The notes: generated by a model from the sequence alone, not told the origin. A stretch of 64,000 nt of DNA from Lasioglossum baleicum (GCF_051020765.1 NW_027469554.1:1-64000); one strand, 5' to 3'. Positions 23,758 to 38,800 are shown, counted from the first letter of the stretch. Translations and numbers: made by a program.

Positions 23758-26700
23758 ATGTGTTATGCGTTATGCGTTATGCGTTATGCGTTATGCGTTA
23801 TGCGTTATGCGTTATGCGTTATGCGTTATGCGTTATGCGTTATGCGTTATGCGTTATGCGTTATGCGTTATGCGTTATGCGTTATGCGTTATGCGTTATG
23901 CGTTATGCGTTATGCGTCATGCGTTATGCGTCATGCGTTATGCGTTATGCGTTATGCGTTATGCGTTATGCGTTATGCGTTATGCGTTATGCGTTATGCG
24001 TTATGCGTTATGCGTTATGCGTTATGCGTTATGCGTTATGCGTTATGCGTTATGCGTTATGCGTTATGCGTTATGCGTTATGCGTTATGCGTTATGCGTT
24101 ATGCGTTATGCGTTATGCGTTATGCGTTATGCGTTATGCGTTATGCGTTATGCGTTATGCGTTATGCGTTATGCGTTATGCGTTATGCGTTATGCGTTAT
24201 GCGTTATGCGTTATGCGTTATGCGTTATGCGTTATGCGTTATGCGTTATGCGTTATGCGTTATGCGTTATGCGTTATGCGTTATGCGTTATGCGTTATGC
24301 GTTATGCGTTATGCGTTATGCGTTATGCGTTATGCGTTATGCGTTATGCGTTATGCGTTATGCGTTATGCGTTATGCGTTATGCGTTATGCGTTATGCGT
24401 TATGCGTTATGCGTTATGCGTTATGCGTTATGCGTTTTGCGTTACGCGTTAAGCGTTATACGCTATGGGTTATGCGTTATGCGTTATGCGTTATGCGTTA
24501 TGCGTTATGCGTTATGCGTTATGCGTTATGCGTTATGCGTTATGCGTTATGCGTTATGCGTTATGCGTTATGCGTTATGCGTTATGCGTTATGCGTTATG
24601 CGTTATGCGTTATGCGTTATGCGTTATGCGTTATGCGTTATGCGTTATGCGTTATGCGTTATGCGTTATGCGTTATGCGTTATGCGTTATGCGTTATGCG
24701 TTATGCGTTATGCGTTATGCGTTATGCGTTTTGCGTTACGCGTTAAGCGTTATACGCTATGGGTTATGCGTTATGCGTTATGCGTTATGCGTTATGCGTT
24801 ATGCGTTATATGTTATGCGTTATGCGTTATGCGTTATGCGTTATGCGTTATGCGTTATGCGTTATGCGTTATGCGTTATGCGTTATGCGTTATGCGTTAT
24901 GCGTTATGCGTTATGCGTTATGCGTTATGCGTTATGCGTTATGGGTTATGAGTTTTGCTTTAGGCGTTAAGCGTTATGCGCTATGGGTTATGCGCTATGG
25001 GTTATGCGTTATGCGTTATGCGTTATGCGTTATGCGTTATGCGTTATGCGTTATGTGTTATGCGTTATGCGTTATGCGTTATGCGTTATGCGTTATGCGT
25101 TATGCGTTATGCGTTATGCGTTATGCGTTATGCGTTATGCGTTATGCGTTATGCGTTATGCGTTATGCGTTATGCGTTATGCGTTATGCGTTATGCGTTA
25201 TGCGTTATGCGTTATGCGTTATGCGTTATGCGTTATGCGTTATATGTTATGCGTTATGCGTTATGCGTTATGCGTTATGCGTTATGCGTTATGCGTTATG
25301 CGTTATGCGTTATGCGTTATGCGTTATGCGTTATGCGTTATGCGTTATGCGTTATGCGTTATGCGTTATGCGTTATGCGTTATGCGTTATGCGTTATGCG
25401 TTATGCGTTATGGGTTATGAGTTTTGCTTTAGGCGTTAAGCGTTATGCGCTATGGGTTATGCGCTATGGGTTATGCGTTATGCGTTAAGCGTTATGCGTT
25501 ATGCGTTATGCGTTATGTGTTATGCGTTATGCGTTATGCGTCATGCGTTATGCGTTATGCGTTATGCGTTATGCGTTATGCGTTATGCGTTATGCGTTAT
25601 GCGTTATCCGTTATGAGTTATGCGTTATGCGTTATGCGTTATGCGTTATGCGTTATGCGTTATGCGTTATGCGTTATGCGTTATGCGTTATGCGTTATGC
25701 GTTATGCGTTATGCGTTATGCGTTATGCGTTATGCGTTATGCGTTATGCGTTATGCGTTATGCGTTATGCGTTATGCGTTATGCGTTATGCGTTATGCGT
25801 TATGCGTTATGCGTTATGCGTTATGCGTTATGCGTTATGCGTTATGCGTTATGCGTTATGCGTTATGCGTTATGCGTTATGCGTTTTGCGTTACGCGTTA
25901 AGCGTTATACGCTATGGGTTATGCGTTATGCGTTATGCGTTATGCGTTATGCGTTATGCGTTATGCGTTATGCGTTATGCGTTATGCGTTATGCGTTATG
26001 CGTTATGCGTTATGCGTTATGCGTTATATGTTATGCGTTATGCGTTATGCGTTATGCGTTATGCGTTATGCGTTATGCGTTATGCGTTATGCGTTATGCG
26101 TTATGCGTTATGCGTTATGCGTTATGCGTTATGCGTTATGCGTTATGGGTTATGAGTTTTGCTTTAGGCGTTAAGCGTTATGCGCTATGCGTTATGCGTT
26201 ATGCGTTATGCGTTATATGTTATGCGTTATGCGTTATGCGTTATGCGTTATGCGTTATGCGTTATGCGTTATGCGTTATGCGTTATGCGTTATGCGTTTT
26301 GCGTTACGCGTTAAGCGTTATACGCTATGGGTTATGCGTTATGCGTTATGCGTTATGCGTTATGCGTTATGCGTTATGCGTTATGCGTTATGCGTTATGC
26401 GTTATGCGTTATGCGTTATGCGTTATGCGTTATGCGTTATGCGTTATGCGTTATGCGTTATGCGTTATGCGTTATGCGTTATCCGTTATGAGTTATGCGT
26501 TATGCGTTATGCGTTATGCGTTATGCGTTATGCGTTATGCGTTATGCGTTATGCGTTATGCGTTATGCGTTATGCGTTATGCGTTATGCGTTATGCGTTA
26601 TGCGTTATGCGTTATGCGTTATGCGTTATGCGTTATGCGTTATGCGTTATGCGTTATGCGTTATGCGTTATGCGTTATGCGTTATGCGTTATGCGTTATG

Positions 26701-28258
26701 CGTTATGCGTTATGCGTTATGCGTTATGCGTTATGCGTTATGCGTTATGCGTTATGCGTTATGCGTTTTGCGTTACGCGTTAAGCGTTATACGCTATGGG
26801 TTATGCGTTATGCGTTATGCGTTATGCGTTATGCGTTATGCGTTATGCGTTATGCGTTATGCGTTATGCGTTATGCGTTATGCGTTATGCGTTATGCGTT
26901 ATGCGTTATGCGTTATGCGTTATGCGTTATGCGTTATGCGTTATGCGTTATGCGTTATGCGTTATGCGTTATGCGTTATATGTTATGCGTTATGCGTTAT
27001 GCGTTATGCGTTATGCGTTATGCGTTATGCGTTATGCGTTATGCGTTATGCGTTATGCGTTATGCGTTATGCGTTATGCGTTATGCGTTATGCGTTATGC
27101 GTTATGCGTTATGCGTTATGCGTTATGGGTTATGAGTTTTGCTTTAGGCGTTAAGCGTTATGCGCTATGCGTTATGCGTTATGCGTTATGCGTTATATGT
27201 TATGCGTTATGCGTTATGCGTTATGCGTTATGCGTTATGCGTTATGCGTTATGCGTTATGCGTTATGCGTTATGCGTTTTGCGTTACGCGTTAAGCGTTA
27301 TACGCTATGGGTTATGCGTTATGCGTTATGCGTTATGCGTTATGCGTTATGCGTTATGCGTTATGCGTTATGCGTTATGCGTTATGCGTTATGCGTTATG
27401 CGTTATGCGTTATGCGTTATGCGTTATGCGTTATGCGTTATGCGTTATGCGTTATGCGTTATGCGTTATGCGTTATGCGTTATGCGTTATGCGTTATGCG
27501 TTATGCGTTATGCGTTATGCGTTATGCGTTATGCGTTATGCGTTATGCGTTATGCGTTATGCGTTATGCGTTATCCGTTATGAGTTATGCGTTATGCGTT
27601 ATGCGTTATGCGTTATGCGTTATGCGTTATGCGTTATGCGTTATGCGTTATGCGTTATGCGTTATGCGTTATGCGTTATGCGTTATGCGTTATGCGTTAT
27701 GCGTTATGCGTTATGCGTTATGCGTTTTGCGTTACGCGTTAAGCGTTATACGCTATGGGTTATGCGTTATGCGTTATGCGTTATGCGTTATGCGTTATGC
27801 GTTATGCGTTATGCGTTATGCGTTATGCGTTATGCGTTATGCGTTATGCGTTATGCGTTATGCGTTATGCGTTATGCGTTATGCGTTATGCGTTATGCGT
27901 TATGCGTTATGCGTTATGCGTTATGCGTTATGCGTTATGCGTTATGCGTTATGCGTTATGCGTTATGCGTTATGCGTTATGCGTTATGCGTTTTGCGTTA
28001 CGCGTTAAGCGTTATACGCTATGGGTTATGCGTTATGCGTTATGCGTTATGCGTTATGCGTTATGCGTTATGCGTTATGCGTTATGCGTTATGCGTTATG
28101 CGTTATGCGTTATGCGTTATGCGTTATGCGTTATGCGTTATATGTTATGCGTTATGCGTTATGCGTTATGCGTTATGCGTTATGCGTTATGCGTTATGCG
28201 TTATGCGTTATGCGTTATGCGTTTTGCGTTACGCGTTAAGCGTTATACGCTATGGGTT
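23758..28258 (+). repeat. 4.5-kb duplicated segment, left copy (includes HOR-M copy 3)
   Basis: Markers: ATGTGTT 23758, ATGCGTC 23912 and 23926, B at 24437 and 24731, A-G double 24941 and 25410, B 25886, A-G short 26145, B 26299 and 26768, A-G short 27125, B 27279, pair C near 27.57 kb, B 27727, 27993 and 28224. The same order occurs at 31,416-35,881. Offsets between matching markers are 7658, 7651, 7644 (constant over five markers from 25,439 to 26,783), 7630, 7637 and 7623 bp, all multiples of 7. Confidence 0.85.
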
Positions 28259-29392
28259 ATGCGTTATGCGTTATGCGTTATGCGTTATGCGTTATGCGTT
28301 ATGCGTTATGCGTTATGCGTTATGCGTTATGCGTTATGCGTTATGCGTTATGCGTTATGCGTTATGCGTTATGCGTTATGCGTTATGCGTTATGCGTTAT
28401 GCGTTATGCGTTATGCGTTATGCGTTATGCGTTATGCGTTATGCGTTATGCGTTATGCGTTATGCGTTATGCGTTATGCGTTATGCGTTATGCGTTATGC
28501 GTTATGCGTTATGCGTTATGCGTTATGCGTTATGCGTTATGCGTTATGCGTTATGCGTTATGCGTTATGCGTTATGCGTTATGCGTTATGCGTTATGCGT
28601 TATGCGTTATGCGTTATGCGTTATGCGTTATGCGTTATGCGTTATGCGTTATGCGTTATGCGTTATGGGTTATGAGTTTTGCTTTAGGCGTTAAGCGTTA
28701 TGCGCTATGGGTTATGCGCTATGGGTTATGCGTTATGCGTTAAGCGTTATGCGTTATGCGTTATGCGTTATGTGTTATGCGTTATGCGTTATGCGTCATG
28801 CGTTATGCGTTATGCGTTATGCGTTATGCGTTATGCGTTATGCGTTATGCGTTATGCGTTATGCGTTATGCGTTATGCGTTTTGCGTTACGCGTTAAGCG
28901 TTATACGCTATGGGTTATGCGTTATGCGTTATGCGTTATGCGTTATGCGTTATGCGTTATGCGTTATGCGTTATGCGTTATGCGTTATGCGTTATGCGTT
29001 ATGCGTTATGCGTTATGCGTTATGCGTTATGCGTTATGCGTTATGCGTTATGCGTTATGCGTTATGCGTTATGCGTTATGCGTTATGCGTTATGCGTTAT
29101 GCGTTATGCGTTATGCGTTATGCGTTATGCGTTATGCGTTATGCGTTATGCGTTATGCGTTATGCGTTATGCGTTATGCGTTATGCGTTATGCGTTATGC
29201 GTTATGCGTTATGCGTTATGCGTTATGCGTTATGCGTTATGCGTTATATGTTATGCGTTATGCGTTATGCGTTATGCGTTATGCGTTATGCGTTATGCGT
29301 TATGCGTTATGCGTTATGCGTTATGCGTTATGCGTTATGCGTTATGCGTTATGCGTTATGCGTTATGCGTTATGCGTTATGCGTTATGCGTT

Positions 29393-30603
29393 ATGGGTTA
29401 TGAGTTTTGCTTTAGGCGTTAAGCGTTATGCGCTATGCGTTATGCGTTATGCGTTATGCGTTATATGTTATGCGTTATGCGTTATGCGTTATGCGTTATG
29501 CGTTATGCGTTATGCGTTATGCGTTATGCGTTATGCGTTATGCGTTTTGCGTTACGCGTTAAGCGTTATACGCTATGGGTTATGCGTTATGCGTTATGCG
29601 TTATGCGTTATGCGTTATGCGTTATGCGTTATGCGTTATGCGTTATGCGTTATGCGTTATGCGTTATGCGTTATGCGTTATGCGTTATGCGTTATGCGTT
29701 ATGCGTTATGCGTTATGCGTTATGCGTTATGCGTTATGCGTTATGCGTTATGCGTTATGCGTTATGCGTTATGCGTTATGCGTTATGCGTTATGCGTTAT
29801 GCGTTATGCGTTATGCGTTATGCGTTATGCGTTATGCGTTATCCGTTATGAGTTATGCGTTATGCGTTATGCGTTATGCGTTATGCGTTATGCGTTATGC
29901 GTTATGCGTTATGCGTTATGCGTTATGCGTTATGCGTTATGCGTTATGCGTTATGCGTTATGCGTTATGCGTTATGCGTTATGCGTTATGCGTTTTGCGT
30001 TACGCGTTAAGCGTTATACGCTATGCGTTATGCGTTATGCGTTATGCGTTATGCGTTATGCGTTATGCGTTATGCGTTATGCGTTATGCGTTATGCGTTA
30101 TGCGTTATGCGTTATGCGTTATGCGTTATGCGTTATGCGTTATGCGTTATGCGTTATGCGTTATGCGTTATGCGTTATGCGTTATGCGTTATGCGTTATG
30201 CGTTATGCGTTATGCGTTATGCGTTATGCGTTATGCGTTATGCGTTATGCGTTATGCGTTTTGCGTTACGCGTTAAGCGTTATACGCTATGGGTTATGCG
30301 TTATGCGTTATGCGTTATGCGTTATGCGTTATGCGTTATGCGTTATGCGTTATGCGTTATGCGTTATGCGTTATGCGTTATGCGTTATGCGTTATGCGTT
30401 ATGCGTTATATGTTATGCGTTATGCGTTATGCGTTATGCGTTATGCGTTATGCGTTATGCGTTATGCGTAATGCGTTATGCGTTATGCGTTATGCGTTAT
30501 GCGTTATGCGTTATGCGTTATGCGTTATGCGTTATGCGTTATGGGTTATGAGTTTTGCTTTAGGCGTTAAGCGTTATGCGCTATGGGTTATGCGCTATGG
30601 GTT
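29393..30603 (+). repeat. Third copy of A-G short/B/C/B/B block, apparently chimeric
   Basis: A-G short (29393), B (29547), pair C near 29.84 kb, B (29995) and B (30261) sit exactly 2,268 bp (324 monomers) after their counterparts at 27125, 27279, 27.57 kb, 27727 and 27993. The right end differs: ATATGTT 30408 and the rare ATGCGTA 30464 are 56 bp apart and precede an A-G double (30541), exactly the arrangement at 23443, 23499 and 23583. The copy therefore looks like a junction of two HOR types between about 30.3 and 30.4 kb. Confidence 0.75.
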
Positions 30604-31415
30604 ATGCGTTATGCGTTATGCGTTATGCGTTATGCGTTATGCGTTATGCGTTATGTGTTATGCGTTATGCGTTATGCGTTATGCGTTATGCGTTATGCGT
30701 TATGCGTTATGCGTTATGCGTTATGCGTTATGCGTTATGCGTTATGCGTTATGCGTTATGCGTTATGCGTTATGCGTTATGCGTTATGCGTTATGCGTTA
30801 TGCGTTATGCGTTATGCGTTATGCGTTATGCGTTATATGTTATGCGTTATGCGTTATGCGTTATGCGTTATGCGTTATGCGTTATGCGTTATGCGTTATG
30901 CGTTATGCGTTATGCGTTATGCGTTATGCGTTATGCGTTATGCGTTATGCGTTATGCGTTATGCGTTATGCGTTATGGGTTATGAGTTTTGCTTTAGGCG
31001 TTAAGCGTTATGCGCTATGGGTTATGCGCTATGGGTTATGCGTTATGCGTTAAGCGTTATGCGTTATGCGTTATGCGTTATGTGTTATGCGTTATGCGTT
31101 ATGCGTCATGCGTTATGCGTTATGCGTTATGCGTTATGCGTTATGCGTTATGCGTTATGCGTTATGCGTTATCCGTTATGAGTTATGCGTTATGCGTTAT
31201 GCGTTATGCGTTATGCGTTATGCGTTATGCGTTATGCGTTATGCGTTATGCGTTATGCGTTATGCGTTATGCGTTATGCGTTATGCGTTATGCGTTATGC
31301 GTTATGCGTTATGCGTTATGCGTTATGCGTTATGCGTTATGCGTTATGCGTTATGCGTTATGCGTTATGCGTTATGCGTTATGCGTTATGCGTTATGCGT
31401 TATGCGTTATGCGTT

Positions 31416-34400
31416 ATGTGTTATGCGTTATGCGTTATGCGTTATGCGTTATGCGTTATGCGTTATGCGTTATGCGTTATGCGTTATGCGTTATGCGTTA
31501 TGCGTTATGCGTTATGCGTTATGCGTTATGCGTTATGCGTTATGCGTTATGCGTTATGCGTTATGCGTTATGCGTCATGCGTTATGCGTCATGCGTTATG
31601 CGTTATGCGTTATGCGTTATGCGTTATGCGTTATGCGTTATGCGTTATGCGTTATGCGTTATGCGTTATGCGTTATGCGTTATGCGTTATGCGTTATGCG
31701 TTATGCGTTATGCGTTATGCGTTATGCGTTATGCGTTATGCGTTATGCGTTATGCGTTATGCGTTATGCGTTATGCGTTATGCGTTATGCGTTATGCGTT
31801 ATGCGTTATGCGTTATGCGTTATGCGTTATGCGTTATGCGTTATGCGTTATGCGTTATGCGTTATGCGTTATGCGTTATGCGTTATGCGTTATGCGTTAT
31901 GCGTTATGCGTTATGCGTTATGCGTTATGCGTTATGCGTTATGCGTTATGCGTTATGCGTTATGCGTTATGCGTTATGCGTTATGCGTTATGCGTTATGC
32001 GTTATGCGTTATGCGTTATGCGTTATGCGTTATGCGTTATGCGTTATGCGTTATGCGTTATGCGTTATGCGTTATGCGTTATGCGTTATGCGTTTTGCGT
32101 TACGCGTTAAGCGTTATACGCTATGGGTTATGCGTTATGCGTTATGCGTTATGCGTTATGCGTTATGCGTTATGCGTTATGCGTTATGCGTTATGCGTTA
32201 TGCGTTATGCGTTATGCGTTATGCGTTATGCGTTATGCGTTATGCGTTATGCGTTATGCGTTATGCGTTATGCGTTATGCGTTATGCGTTATGCGTTATG
32301 CGTTATGCGTTATGCGTTATGCGTTATGCGTTATGCGTTATGCGTTATGCGTTATGCGTTATGCGTTATGCGTTATGCGTTTTGCGTTACGCGTTAAGCG
32401 TTATACGCTATGGGTTATGCGTTATGCGTTATGCGTTATGCGTTATGCGTTATGCGTTATATGTTATGCGTTATGCGTTATGCGTTATGCGTTATGCGTT
32501 ATGCGTTATGCGTTATGCGTTATGCGTTATGCGTTATGCGTTATGCGTTATGCGTTATGCGTTATGCGTTATGCGTTATGCGTTATGCGTTATGGGTTAT
32601 GAGTTTTGCTTTAGGCGTTAAGCGTTATGCGCTATGGGTTATGCGCTATGGGTTATGCGTTATGCGTTATGCGTTATGCGTTATGCGTTATGCGTTATGC
32701 GTTATGTGTTATGCGTTATGCGTTATGCGTTATGCGTTATGCGTTATGCGTTATGCGTTATGCGTTATGCGTTATGCGTTATGCGTTATGCGTTATGCGT
32801 TATGCGTTATGCGTTATGCGTTATGCGTTATGCGTTATGCGTTATGCGTTATGCGTTATGCGTTATGCGTTATGCGTTATGCGTTATATGTTATGCGTTA
32901 TGCGTTATGCGTTATGCGTTATGCGTTATGCGTTATGCGTTATGCGTTATGCGTTATGCGTTATGCGTTATGCGTTATGCGTTATGCGTTATGCGTTATG
33001 CGTTATGCGTTATGCGTTATGCGTTATGCGTTATGCGTTATGCGTTATGCGTTATGGGTTATGAGTTTTGCTTTAGGCGTTAAGCGTTATGCGCTATGGG
33101 TTATGCGCTATGGGTTATGCGTTATGCGTTAAGCGTTATGCGTTATGCGTTATGCGTTATGTGTTATGCGTTATGCGTTATGCGTCATGCGTTATGCGTT
33201 ATGCGTTATGCGTTATGCGTTATGCGTTATGCGTTATGCGTTATGCGTTATCCGTTATGAGTTATGCGTTATGCGTTATGCGTTATGCGTTATGCGTTAT
33301 GCGTTATGCGTTATGCGTTATGCGTTATGCGTTATGCGTTATGCGTTATGCGTTATGCGTTATGCGTTATGCGTTATGCGTTATGCGTTATGCGTTATGC
33401 GTTATGCGTTATGCGTTATGCGTTATGCGTTATGCGTTATGCGTTATGCGTTATGCGTTATGCGTTATGCGTTATGCGTTATGCGTTATGCGTTATGCGT
33501 TATGCGTTATGCGTTATGCGTTATGCGTTTTGCGTTACGCGTTAAGCGTTATACGCTATGGGTTATGCGTTATGCGTTATGCGTTATGCGTTATGCGTTA
33601 TGCGTTATGCGTTATGCGTTATGCGTTATGCGTTATGCGTTATGCGTTATGCGTTATGCGTTATGCGTTATATGTTATGCGTTATGCGTTATGCGTTATG
33701 CGTTATGCGTTATGCGTTATGCGTTATGCGTTATGCGTTATGCGTTATGCGTTATGCGTTATGCGTTATGCGTTATGCGTTATGCGTTATGGGTTATGAG
33801 TTTTGCTTTAGGCGTTAAGCGTTATGCGCTATGCGTTATGCGTTATGCGTTATGCGTTATATGTTATGCGTTATGCGTTATGCGTTATGCGTTATGCGTT
33901 ATGCGTTATGCGTTATGCGTTATGCGTTATGCGTTATGCGTTTTGCGTTACGCGTTAAGCGTTATACGCTATGGGTTATGCGTTATGCGTTATGCGTTAT
34001 GCGTTATGCGTTATGCGTTATGCGTTATGCGTTATGCGTTATGCGTTATGCGTTATGCGTTATGCGTTATGCGTTATGCGTTATGCGTTATGCGTTATGC
34101 GTTATGCGTTATGCGTTATGCGTTATCCGTTATGAGTTATGCGTTATGCGTTATGCGTTATGCGTTATGCGTTATGCGTTATGCGTTATGCGTTATGCGT
34201 TATGCGTTATGCGTTATGCGTTATGCGTTATGCGTTATGCGTTATGCGTTATGCGTTATGCGTTATGCGTTATGCGTTATGCGTTATGCGTTATGCGTTA
34301 TGCGTTATGCGTTATGCGTTATGCGTTATGCGTTATGCGTTATGCGTTATGCGTTATGCGTTATGCGTTATGCGTTATGCGTTATGCGTTATGCGTTATG

Positions 34401-35881
34401 CGTTATGCGTTTTGCGTTACGCGTTAAGCGTTATACGCTATGGGTTATGCGTTATGCGTTATGCGTTATGCGTTATGCGTTATGCGTTATGCGTTATGCG
34501 TTATGCGTTATGCGTTATGCGTTATGCGTTATGCGTTATGCGTTATGCGTTATGCGTTATGCGTTATGCGTTATGCGTTATGCGTTATGCGTTATGCGTT
34601 ATGCGTTATATGTTATGCGTTATGCGTTATGCGTTATGCGTTATGCGTTATGCGTTATGCGTTATGCGTTATGCGTTATGCGTTATGCGTTATGCGTTAT
34701 GCGTTATGCGTTATGCGTTATGCGTTATGCGTTATGCGTTATGCGTTATGCGTTATGGGTTATGAGTTTTGCTTTAGGCGTTAAGCGTTATGCGCTATGC
34801 GTTATGCGTTATGCGTTATGCGTTATATGTTATGCGTTATGCGTTATGCGTTATGCGTTATGCGTTATGCGTTATGCGTTATGCGTTATGCGTTATGCGT
34901 TATGCGTTTTGCGTTACGCGTTAAGCGTTATACGCTATGGGTTATGCGTTATGCGTTATGCGTTATGCGTTATGCGTTATGCGTTATGCGTTATGCGTTA
35001 TGCGTTATGCGTTATGCGTTATGCGTTATGCGTTATGCGTTATGCGTTATGCGTTATGCGTTATGCGTTATGCGTTATGCGTTATGCGTTATGCGTTATG
35101 CGTTATGCGTTATGCGTTATGCGTTATGCGTTATGCGTTATGCGTTATGCGTTATGCGTTATGCGTTATGCGTTATGCGTTATGCGTTATGCGTTATGCG
35201 TTATCCGTTATGAGTTATGCGTTATGCGTTATGCGTTATGCGTTATGCGTTATGCGTTATGCGTTATGCGTTATGCGTTATGCGTTATGCGTTATGCGTT
35301 ATGCGTTATGCGTTATGCGTTATGCGTTATGCGTTATGCGTTATGCGTTATGCGTTATGCGTTTTGCGTTACGCGTTAAGCGTTATACGCTATGGGTTAT
35401 GCGTTATGCGTTATGCGTTATGCGTTATGCGTTATGCGTTATGCGTTATGCGTTATGCGTTATGCGTTATGCGTTATGCGTTATGCGTTATGCGTTATGC
35501 GTTATGCGTTATGCGTTATGCGTTATGCGTTATGCGTTATGCGTTATGCGTTATGCGTTATGCGTTATGCGTTATGCGTTATGCGTTATGCGTTATGCGT
35601 TATGCGTTATGCGTTTTGCGTTACGCGTTAAGCGTTATACGCTATGGGTTATGCGTTATGCGTTATGCGTTATGCGTTATGCGTTATGCGTTATGCGTTA
35701 TGCGTTATGCGTTATGCGTTATGCGTTATGCGTTATGCGTTATGCGTTATGCGTTATGCGTTATATGTTATGCGTTATGCGTTATGCGTTATGCGTTATG
35801 CGTTATGCGTTATGCGTTATGCGTTATGCGTTATGCGTTATGCGTTTTGCGTTACGCGTTAAGCGTTATACGCTATGGGTT
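31416..35881 (+). repeat. 4.5-kb duplicated segment, right copy (includes HOR-M copy 4)
   Basis: ATGTGTT 31416, ATGCGTC 31570 and 31584, B 32095 and 32382 (41 monomers apart), A-G double 32592 and 33054, B 33530, A-G short 33789, B 33943 and 34412, A-G short 34755, B 34909, pair C near 35.20 kb, B 35364, 35616 and 35847. It is co-linear with 23,758-28,258. Copies differ only by whole monomers lost or gained in the pure runs between markers. Confidence 0.85.
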
Positions 35882-38800
35882 ATGCGTTATGCGTTATGCG
35901 TTATGCGTTATGCGTTATGCGTTATGCGTTATGCGTTATGCGTTATGCGTTATGCGTTATGCGTTATGCGTTATGCGTTATGCGTTATGCGTTATGCGTT
36001 ATGCGTTATGCGTTATGCGTTATGCGTTATGCGTTATGCGTTATGCGTTATGCGTTATGCGTTATGCGTTATGCGTTATGCGTTATGCGTTATGCGTTAT
36101 GCGTTATGCGTTATGCGTTATGCGTTATGCGTTATGCGTTATGCGTTATGCGTTATGCGTTATGCGTTATGCGTTATGCGTTATGCGTTATCCGTTATGA
36201 GTTATGCGTTATGCGTTATGCGTTATGCGTTATGCGTTATGCGTTATGCGTTATGCGTTATGCGTTATGCGTTATGCGTTATGCGTTATGCGTTATGCGT
36301 TATGCGTTATGCGTTATGCGTTATGCGTTATGCGTTATGCGTTTTGCGTTACGCGTTAAGCGTTATACGCTATGGGTTATGCGTTATGCGTTATGCGTTA
36401 TGCGTTATGCGTTATGCGTTATGCGTTATGCGTTATGCGTTATGCGTTATGCGTTATGCGTTATGCGTTATGCGTTATGCGTTATGCGTTACGCGTTAAG
36501 CGTTATACGCTATGGGTTATGCGTTATGCGTTATGCGTTATGCGTTATGCGTTATGCGTTATGCGTTATGCGTTATGCGTTATGCGTTATGCGTTATGCG
36601 TTATGCGTTATGCGTTATGCGTTATGCGTTATGCGTTATGCGTTATGCGTTATGCGTTATGCGTTATCCGTTATGAGTTATGCGTTATGCGTTATGCGTT
36701 ATGCGTTATGCGTTATGCGTTATGCGTTATGCGTTATGCGTTATGCGTTATGCGTTATGCGTTATGCGTTATGCGTTATGCGTTATGCGTTATGCGTTAT
36801 GCGTTATGCGTTATGCGTTATGCGTTATGCGTTATGCGTTATGCGTTATGCGTTATGCGTTATGCGTTATGCGTTATGCGTTATGCGTTATGCGTTATGC
36901 GTTATGCGTTATGCGTTATGCGTTATGCGTTATGCGTTATGCGTTATGCGTTATGCGTTTTGCGTTACGCGTTAAGCGTTATACGCTATGGGTTATGCGT
37001 TATGCGTTATGCGTTATGCGTTATGCGTTATGCGTTATGCGTTATGCGTTATGCGTTATGCGTTATGCGTTATGCGTTATGCGTTATGCGTTATGCGTTA
37101 TGCGTTATGCGTTATGCGTTATGCGTTATGCGTTATGCGTTATGCGTTATGCGTTATGCGTTATGCGTTATGCGTTATGCGTTATGCGTTATGCGTTATG
37201 CGTTATGCGTTATGCGTTATGCGTTATGCGTTATGCGTTATGCGTTATGCGTTATGCGTTATGCGTTATGCGTTATGCGTTATGCGTTATGCGTTATGCG
37301 TTATGCGTTATGCGTTATGCGTTATGCGTTTTGCGTTACGCGTTAAGCGTTATACGCTATGGGTTATGCGTTATGCGTTATGCGTTATGCGTTATGCGTT
37401 ATGCGTTATGCGTTATGCGTTATGCGTTATGCGTTATGCGTTATGCGTTATGCGTTATGCGTTATGCGTTATGCGTTATGCGTTATGCGTTATGCGTTAT
37501 GCGTTATGCGTTATGCGTTATGCGTTATGCGTTATGCGTTATGCGTTATGCGTTATGCGTTATGCGTTATGCGTTTTGCGTTACGCGTTAAGCGTTATAC
37601 GCTATGGGTTATGCGTTATGCGTTATGCGTTATGCGTTATGCGTTATGCGTTATGCGTTATATGTTATGCGTTATGCGTTATGCGTTATGCGTTATGCGT
37701 TATGCGTTATGCGTTATGCGTTATGCGTTATGCGTTATGCGTTATGCGTTATGCGTTATGCGTTATGCGTTATGCGTTATGCGTTATGCGTTATGCGTTA
37801 TGCGTTATGCGTTATGCGTTATGCGTTATGCGTTATGCGTTATGCGTTATGCGTTATGCGTTATGCGTTATGCGTTATGCGTTATGCGTTATGCGTTATG
37901 CGTTATGCGTTATGCGTTATGCGTTATGCGTTATGCGTTATGCGCTATGCGTTATGCGTTATGCGTTATGCGTTATATGTTATGCGTTATGCGTTATGCG
38001 TTATGCGTTATGCGTTATGCGTTATGCGTTATGCGTTATGCGTTATGCGTTATGCGTTATGCGTTTTGCGTTACGCGTTAAGCGTTATACGCTATGGGTT
38101 ATGCGTTATGCGTTATGCGTTATGCGTTATGCGTTATGCGTTATGCGTTATGCGTTATGCGTTATGCGTTATGCGTTATGCGTTATGCGTTATGCGTTAT
38201 GCGTTATGCGTTATGCGTTATGCGTTATGCGTTATGCGTTATGCGTTATGCGTTATGCGTTATGCGTTATGCGTTATGCGTTATGCGTTATGCGTTATGC
38301 GTTATGCGTTATGCGTTATGCGTTATGCGTTATGCGTTATGCGTTATGCGTTATGCGTTATGCGTTATGCGTTATGCGTTATGCGTTATGCGTTATGCGT
38401 TATGCGTTATGCGTTATGCGTTATGCGTTATGCGTTATGCGTTATGCGTTATGCGTTATGCGTTATGCGTTATGCGTTATGCGTTATGCGTTATGCGTTA
38501 TGCGTTATGCGTTATGCGTTATGCGTTATGCGTTATGCGTTATGCGTTATGCGTTTTGCGTTACGCGTTAAGCGTTATACGCTATGGGTTATGCGTTATG
38601 CGTTATGCGTTATGCGTTATGCGTTATGCGTTATGCGTTATGCGTTATGCGTTATGCGTTATGCGTTATGCGTTATGCGTTATGCGTTATGCGTTATGCG
38701 TTATGCGTTATGCGTTATGCGTTATGCGTTATGCGTTATGCGTTATGCGTTATGCGTTATGCGTTATGCGTTATGCGTTATGCGTTATGCGTTATGCGTT

